Made by a program: the position numbers and the translations under genes. The notes below the pieces were generated by a model. The model ran no database searches and had not been told where the DNA came from. It was given only the letters and a program-made list of their open reading frames with translations. DNA of 64,000 nt from Chloroflexota bacterium (GTDB taxonomy: Bacteria; Chloroflexota; Anaerolineae; VGOG01), in contig JAUWOY010000005.1 in assembly GCA_030611885.1 (NCBI GenBank), forward strand, positions 39,490 through 103,489, read 5' to 3'. Positions 59,986-64,000 of the stretch are shown here, piece after piece; position 1 is the first letter of the stretch; each line of letters begins with the position of its first letter.

Positions 59986-61256
59986 GGCTCTTGCAACCCC
60001 AGGGTCAAGAAAAAGGCCACGGCATAAAAGGCCAGGGCCAACGAGAAAAGCACGGAAAAGCCTGTTATATCAACGATCAGACCTCCCACCGACGAGGCCA
60101 GCAAAGCTATCCCCAAGATGGTGTTGGTGAAACCGATGTAGATGGGCCGATCGTCGGGCGGGGCGATCTCCAGCAGGAAATTCAGGCTGCCGATCATAGC
60201 CCCCGATTTGTAGCCGCCAGATAGGACGAAAACCAGGGCGAAAAGGCTCGGAGCTAACTCCCCCAGCCCAGGCCACAGATCGGTCAACGGCCCGATGGAT
60301 AGAGCCGTTAGAGGTATCAACAGCCCCAGCGCGCTGGACAAGATGAGGAGCAATTTGTTGCCCCGCCGGTCGCTGATGCGACCCCACAGCAAGTTGGAAG
60401 CGAAACTGGCCAGGGTGGACCCAGTCAGGTAAACCCCCACCATGCCCACCGACACGGAGAGAGCCCGTTTGGCGTAGACGATGTAGAAAGGAGTGGCTAT
60501 CTCCGCCGCCATCAGCAGCAGACGCATGATCAAGAAGCGGCGGTAGTTTGTGTCTCGACGCGGCAGATCCAAAGCCCGCCTGAATTGCCTGCCCAGGGTC
60601 ACTCTTTTCTTACTGACCGGTTCGAGCGGTTCAACTATCAAAATGAAGCAAGCCATAGCTACACAGAGAATGAAGAAGGAGAGCAAGAAGAGGATGGCAT
60701 AGTTATCGGGGAAAGCCAGGCCGCGCCCTTCGTCGAGGATGTACTTAACCAACAGGCTACCGCCCAGGGCCAAGAATCCTCCCGAAAAGCGACGCCAGCC
60801 GAAGAATGCCCCGCGTCGAGTGGATGGGATAGCTTTAGCTACGATGTCTATAAAGCAGATGCCAGCCAGGCCTGCTGCCAGACTGTAGGCAGCCAGCAGG
60901 ATGAAAAAGACGACGAGAAGCACAGCGGGGTCCTCAATGAGGAAGACGGCCAGGGTCATCAGCCCCCAGATCGCCACCCTTATCCCAGCCATGCGAGCGT
61001 AGAAGGGCAGTTTTCGCTGGCGCCTCTGTAGATAGCTGGAGATCACGAGCTGGGGCAGGAACCAGCCACCACCCTGAATGGGCACGATCAGGCCGATGAG
61101 GAAGTTGGAGGTCGTCAGTTGGCTAACGAACCAGCTCAGCACCAAAGAGGGGTCCAGCAAGGCACTGAAAAGATTGAAGAAGACGCCGTTGAGCACCCCA
61201 AAGCTGAAATTGCGCCTCAGGTGGCGTTGGGCTGTAGCGTTGATGGTATGGGCCAA
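59967..61256 (-). CDS. MFS transporter of unknown specificity
   Basis: 429 residues, 12 TM helices. RNFSFGVLNGVFFNLFSALL at the N-terminus, LIVPIQGGGWFLPQLVISSY, AKAIPSTRRGAFFGWRRFSG and LWGRISDRRGNKLLLILSSA (motif A) are seen. This belongs to an MFS branch common in Chloroflexota with no assigned substrate. It lies between two genes for selenium/molybdenum hydroxylase maturation, so it could serve purine or related transport. Its last codons fall in a heptamer array. Confidence 0.85.
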   Translation of the reverse strand: MAHTINATAQRHLRRNFSFGVLNGVFFNLFSALLDPSLVLSWFVSQLTTSNFLIGLIVPIQGGGWFLPQLVISSYLQRRQRKLPFYARMAGIRVAIWGLMTLAVFLIEDPAVLLVVFFILLAAYSLAAGLAGICFIDIVAKAIPSTRRGAFFGWRRFSGGFLALGGSLLVKYILDEGRGLAFPDNYAILFLLSFFILCVAMACFILIVEPLEPVSKKRVTLGRQFRRALDLPRRDTNYRRFLIMRLLLMAAEIATPFYIVYAKRALSVSVGMVGVYLTGSTLASFASNLLWGRISDRRGNKLLLILSSALGLLIPLTALSIGPLTDLWPGLGELAPSLFALVFVLSGGYKSGAMIGSLNFLLEIAPPDDRPIYIGFTNTILGIALLASSVGGLIVDITGFSVLFSLALAFYAVAFFLTLGLQEPRISDL

Positions 61257-61281
61257 GGGAAGCTATTCCTTCCTGCTGAAA

Positions 61282-61549
61282 TTTTGATATAAGCAGGGAC
61301 TCTGCAGTCTTTTGGACTGTTGCTCCAGGGTGGCAATTATCACCTAAAAAGCCCAGCAAGAGGCACACTTTCGGGTGCTCAGTGGGGGAAGAGCACGTCA
61401 ACGGCTCTGCCTTGACCCTGTTTGTGGGGCGCTGAGATTCTAGATTGCTGAAGTTCATGAAAAGTGCAAAGTCCCTGATAAGCTCCAAGGCCCGTCCTCG
61501 GGCCGCCAAAAACGCACTCGGGGACGGGTGCTAGAGCCTTATATCAAAA
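61282..61549. repeat. About 268-bp element with 12-bp terminal inverted repeats
   Basis: TTTTGATATAAG at the left and CTTATATCAAAA at the right end, no ORF inside. It fills the gap between the MFS gene and xdhC and has the look of a non-autonomous mobile element. Confidence 0.75.
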
Positions 61550-61551
61550 CC

Positions 61552-62355
61552 TCAGTCCTTCCTGGCGCTCAGCGACTGGCCCTTACCACTCTGATGCAGC
61601 ATGATTATCTCGGCCATGATGCTGAGAGCTATCTCCTCCGGCGTCTCCGCCCCCAGGTCCAGGCCCACCGGAGCATACACCCGCGCCAATTGCTCCTCCC
61701 CTACCCCCGCCTCCCGCAGAGCCTTAAAAATGAGGCTCACCTTGCGCCGGCTGCCCATCAGCCCAATGTAGGCCGCTGGCGACTCCACCACCGCCCGCAG
61801 CGCGGCCGCGTCACTCTCGTGGCTGCGGGTGGCGATGACGATCCAGGTATTTGGGGTTACGTCGAGGCTGCTCAAACCAGTCTCCAAATCCTCGACCAGT
61901 ATCTCCTCGGCCTGGGGGAAGCGATCGCGGTTGGCGTACTCGGCGCGGTCGTCGACGACCACGGTGCGGAATCCCAGCAGGCGTGCCAGCTTGGCCAGGG
62001 GGACGGCCACGTGGCCCGCCCCGATGAGCAGCAGGGTGCGCTGCGGGGCGATTACGTCAACGAAGACGTCCAGGTCTCCTCCACAAACGCCCAGGTCTTG
62101 CTCGTGTTTATCGGCGCGCAAGCCGTAGTGCACCAGGCGCGACTTCCCTTCGCCCAAAGCTTCCTGGGCGGCCTCGATGATGGCTGCCTCCAGTGCTCCT
62201 CCGCCGACGGTGCCCGTGCTTGTACCGTCGGGGCGAATCAGCATTTTGGTCCCCACCTGGCGGGGCGTCGAGCCACGGGTCTGCACTATGGTAGCCAGAG
62301 CCACGGCCTCCCTCCGACGAACAGCCTCGGCGACGGCTTCGTAGGTTGTGTTCAT
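61552..62355 (-). CDS. xdhC: XdhC-family maturation factor for molybdenum hydroxylases
   Basis: 267 residues. ALATIVQTRGSTPRQVGTKM at the N-terminus (XdhC_CoxI domain), GTVGGGALEAAIIEAAQEAL, CGGDLDVFVDVI, a Rossmann domain TLLLIGAGHVAVPLAKLARL, and VIATRSHESDAAALRAVVES, AYIGLMGSRRKVSLIFKALR. XdhC proteins bind molybdenum cofactor, promote its sulfuration and insert it into xanthine-dehydrogenase-type enzymes. With YqeB nearby it points to a selenium-dependent version. Its ATG overlaps the stop of a 33-residue upstream ORF. Confidence 0.92.
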   Translation of the reverse strand: MNTTYEAVAEAVRRREAVALATIVQTRGSTPRQVGTKMLIRPDGTSTGTVGGGALEAAIIEAAQEALGEGKSRLVHYGLRADKHEQDLGVCGGDLDVFVDVIAPQRTLLLIGAGHVAVPLAKLARLLGFRTVVVDDRAEYANRDRFPQAEEILVEDLETGLSSLDVTPNTWIVIATRSHESDAAALRAVVESPAAYIGLMGSRRKVSLIFKALREAGVGEEQLARVYAPVGLDLGAETPEEIALSIMAEIIMLHQSGKGQSLSARKD

Positions 62356-62453
62356 TCATGCACCTCCTTCTGCTGAGCACGGCCATTCCCAGCCCCGTCC
62401 AGCACCACCGCCTTGACCGTCAACGCGCCGATGTCTATCCCCACAAAGTACAT
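62352..62453 (-). pseudogene. N-terminal fragment of a BadF/BcrA-type ATPase (2-hydroxyacyl-CoA dehydratase activator)
   Basis: 33 residues: MYFVGIDIGALTVKAVVLDG and AGNGRAQQKEVHE. This is the first strand-loop of the ASKHA ATPase fold (GIDIGxxTxKAVVLD). The rest of the domain is absent. It keeps a good AGGAGG site and overlaps the xdhC ATG (ATGA), so it may now act as a leader peptide coupling xdhC translation. Confidence 0.75.
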
Positions 62454-62474
62454 GGCATCCTCCTGGCCTGATGA

Positions 62475-62572
62475 AGAAACCAGGTTTTTCCCTGCCTGAG
62501 CGAGCAGGTCGTTCTTTGGGGATCTCCTGGGACGCGGCAAGGTGTTTTGTCAGCCCCAAAAACCTGGTTTCT
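62475..62572. repeat. 98-bp element with 15-bp perfect terminal inverted repeats, copy 2
   Basis: Ends AGAAACCAGGTTTTT and AAAAACCTGGTTTCT, identical to those at 44237-44334. Confidence 0.9.
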
Positions 62573-62613
62573 GAAGGGTATTATACCAGGAATCCCCCAC
62601 AGTTCAAGAACGG

Positions 62614-62642
62614 TTGACAATTTCTCCCCTGAGTAGTATGAT
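62614..62642 (+). promoter_or_regulatory. Consensus-like promoter of the OmpR-type regulator
   Basis: TTGACA, 17 bp, TATGAT; transcription would begin some 25 bp before the ATG at 62674, with AGAGAGGA before the start. Confidence 0.85.
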
Positions 62643-62673
62643 AAAGCCATAACTTCAAAGAGAGGACCTCAAC

Positions 62674-63396
62674 ATGGTTTCGACTGAAAAGAAGCTTATC
62701 CTGATAGTGGACGATGAGCCGCGGATGATCAAGTTCATTCGCTTGAACCTGGATCTGGAGGGGTATCGAGTTAGCGAGGCTTCCAACGGTCTGGAGGCCC
62801 TGGACAAGGTTCGCCAGGAGCTGCCCGATCTCGTCTTGCTGGACGTGATGATGCCTGAGATGGACGGGTTCGAGGCCCTGGAGCGCATCCGCGAGATCTC
62901 GAACGTGCCGGTCATCATGCTCACCGTCAAGGCCGAGGAGGAGGACAAAGTGCGGGGCCTGGAGCTGGGGGCCGATGACTACGTCACCAAGCCCTTCAGT
63001 CCCAGGGAGCTCTCCAGCCGCATCAAAGCCGTGCTGCGTCGGACGGAGATGCCATCGCCGGTCGAGAAGACCGTCTTAAAAATTGACGACGACCTATCCA
63101 TTGACTTCAATCGGCGGGAGGTCATAGTGCGCGGCGAGAGGATCAAGCTGCGCCCGACCGAGTACCGCTTGCTCTATCACCTGGTCAACAACGCCGGCTG
63201 GGTGATGACCCACGAGATGCTGCTCTCCAAAGTCTGGGGCTACGCCTATCGGGACGACACCCACCTTTTGCGCGTCTACATCACCTACCTGCGCCAGAAG
63301 ATCGAGCCGGATCCCCCCAACCCCAGGTACATCTTCACTGAGCGGGGCATAGGCTACCGCTTCGTGGATTTCAAGCAAAAAACCCAGGGTGGCTGA
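62674..63396 (+). CDS. OmpR/PhoB-family response regulator
   Basis: 240 residues. Receiver domain: [20 protein letters not shown], phospho-acceptor Asp in [40 protein letters not shown], and [20 protein letters not shown] with the conserved Lys. The winged-helix output domain ([49 protein letters not shown]) binds DNA after phosphorylation. No sensor kinase gene is adjacent; the regulator has its own promoter and a strong terminator, so it is expressed alone. Confidence 0.95.
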   Translation: MVSTEKKLILIVDDEPRMIKFIRLNLDLEGYRVSEASNGLEALDKVRQELPDLVLLDVMMPEMDGFEALERIREISNVPVIMLTVKAEEEDKVRGLELGADDYVTKPFSPRELSSRIKAVLRRTEMPSPVEKTVLKIDDDLSIDFNRREVIVRGERIKLRPTEYRLLYHLVNNAGWVMTHEMLLSKVWGYAYRDDTHLLRVYITYLRQKIEPDPPNPRYIFTERGIGYRFVDFKQKTQGG

Positions 63397-63399
63397 ACT

Positions 63400-63447
63400 A
63401 ACACACAAGCCCCGGCGATTCAGATCCTCGCCGGGGCTTGTGTGTTT
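63400..63447. terminator. Strong, probably bidirectional terminator
   Basis: ACACAAGCCCCGGCGA pairs with TCGCCGGGGCTTGTGT, followed by GTTTATT. It separates the converging regulator and cold-shock genes. Confidence 0.9.
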
Positions 63448-63471
63448 ATTACTACGATTCTCTTAAAAGGC

Positions 63472-63681
63472 TTATAGCTTCACTACGTTGGCGGCCTGAG
63501 GACCTTTGTCGCTGTCCTCGATGGTGAACTCCACCTGCTCGCCTTCTTCCAGATTGCGGAAACCTTCGCCCTGGAGAGCTGAAAAGTGGACGAAGACGTC
63601 CTCGCCACCCTCGCGCTCAATGAAGCCGTAACCCTTGGCACGGCTAAACCACTTAACCGTGCCGGTAATTCTCTCGCTCAC
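63472..63681 (-). CDS. Cold-shock protein, CspA family
   Basis: 69 residues. [20 protein letters not shown] (RNP1), [11 protein letters not shown] (RNP2) and [20 protein letters not shown]: a complete single CSD that binds single-stranded RNA and DNA. GGAGGTATG lies before the ATG. A promoter at 63827-63855 implies a leader of about 140 nt, a typical arrangement for cold-shock genes in which the leader regulates translation. Confidence 0.97.
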   Translation of the reverse strand: MSERITGTVKWFSRAKGYGFIEREGGEDVFVHFSALQGEGFRNLEEGEQVEFTIEDSDKGPQAANVVKL

Positions 63682-63826
63682 TGACTGGCATACCTCCTTC
63701 CCTTGTGATATACTGTAGGGCGGAGTTAGTTTGTTCTTGGTTCTGCCTGTCAGCCTGTGCCGATGACGGCCCTAGCTATACCACGTTAGAACTACGAAAC
63801 AAGAGCTTACTACGTCCTACGATCAT

Positions 63827-63855
63827 ATCATATCATACTTTCACTTTTCTGTCAA
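63827..63855 (-). promoter_or_regulatory. Promoter of the cold-shock gene
   Basis: TTGACA (63855-63850) and TATGAT (63832-63827), 17 bp apart on the - strand. 63682-63826 is the leader; no ORF is seen in it. Confidence 0.85.
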
Positions 63856-63877
63856 GTCTCCGCATTCATTCATGTAA

Positions 63878-63925
63878 AATGTTACCGGAGTGGTATAATT
63901 CCCTCAAATGATAATGTTACCGGAG
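63878..63925 (+). repeat. Direct repeat AATGTTACCGGAG, probable IS end
   Basis: Copies at 63878-63890 and 63913-63925, 35 bp apart, with TGGTATAAT between them as a possible transposase promoter. Confidence 0.7.
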
Positions 63926-63931
63926 GGAAAA

Positions 63932-64000
63932 ATGTCCAACGAAGACAAAATGAATATCGACGAACGACGAAAGTATCTGCGCAGGATGAAAAAGCGCTAT
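63932..64000 (+). mobile_element. 5' end of an integrase-core transposase gene, cut by the window edge
   Basis: ATG at 63932 after GGAGGG. The first 23 codons read MSNEDKMNIDERRKYLRRMK then KRY. 'NIDERxKYLRxMxxRY' is the usual start of a large group of rve-domain transposases found in Chloroflexota. The direct repeats upstream support an IS left end. The catalytic part lies outside the window. Confidence 0.65.

Noticed and set aside
1..64000. tRNA or rRNA genes
   Set aside because: No cloverleaf with CCA-ready acceptor stem or rRNA segment was recognised by eye; a covariance search was not possible.

Overview
The window looks like a chromosomal segment of an anaerobic member of the Chloroflexota (Anaerolineae-like). 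The reasons are family content rather than any marker gene: DUF2298 'Chlor_Arch_YYY' membrane proteins, Agl23-type GT-C proteins, secreted proteins ending in a W/Y-(L/I)-P-L-V tail, and an unusual density of short palindromic and heptamer-word repeats. No rRNA or tRNA gene was recognised. Organism assignment is inference.

Layout. (i) 1-15.2 kb, + strand: tail of a LuxR regulator with an in-frame amber codon, a four-helix-bundle gene inside a word-repeat cassette, a lone receiver-domain protein coupled to a roughly 3,500-residue secreted multidomain protein, an oligopeptide-type binding lipoprotein, then gene debris. (ii) 15.3-30.3 kb: a small membrane protein, then on the - strand a 2-oxoacid:ferredoxin oxidoreductase (korDABC order from the promoter) followed by HdrA-GltD, MvhD, HdrCB, a nucleotide-sugar dehydrogenase, a GT-C protein and a second HdrA-MvhD fusion. 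The last HdrA has an in-frame UGA at the known Sec position with a bSECIS-like hairpin after it. Together these suggest ferredoxin made by 2-oxoacid oxidation feeding a flavin-based bifurcating/confurcating Hdr complex. (iii) 30.2-33.3 kb: sucC and sucD separated by a HIT protein and a RelE/Phd toxin-antitoxin pair. (iv) 33.4-58.9 kb: very large GT-C membrane proteins, three of them fused to PA14 and/or NHL beta-propellers, plus DUF2298 proteins, an MFS transporter, pentapeptide, TPR and formylglycine-enzyme-like proteins. (v) 59-62.5 kb: YqeB (EF2563) and XdhC, both linked to selenium-dependent molybdenum hydroxylases, around an MFS transporter. (vi) 62.6-64 kb: OmpR-type regulator, cold-shock protein, and the start of an integrase-type transposase.

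The strongest unexplained signal is a window-wide set of heptamer (sometimes octamer) word arrays and nested palindromes. They sit between genes, and also inside genes as in-frame linkers: at least five sit in one HdrA-GltD gene, at the same position in two DUF2298 paralogues, and one has apparently frameshifted the giant secreted protein. One such cassette encloses a four-helix-bundle gene. Two palindromes supply or touch stop codons of their neighbours. Two exactly 98-bp elements with identical 15-bp inverted ends, and three copies of a CACTGA-word element next to duplicated gene tails, point to mobility or gene conversion.
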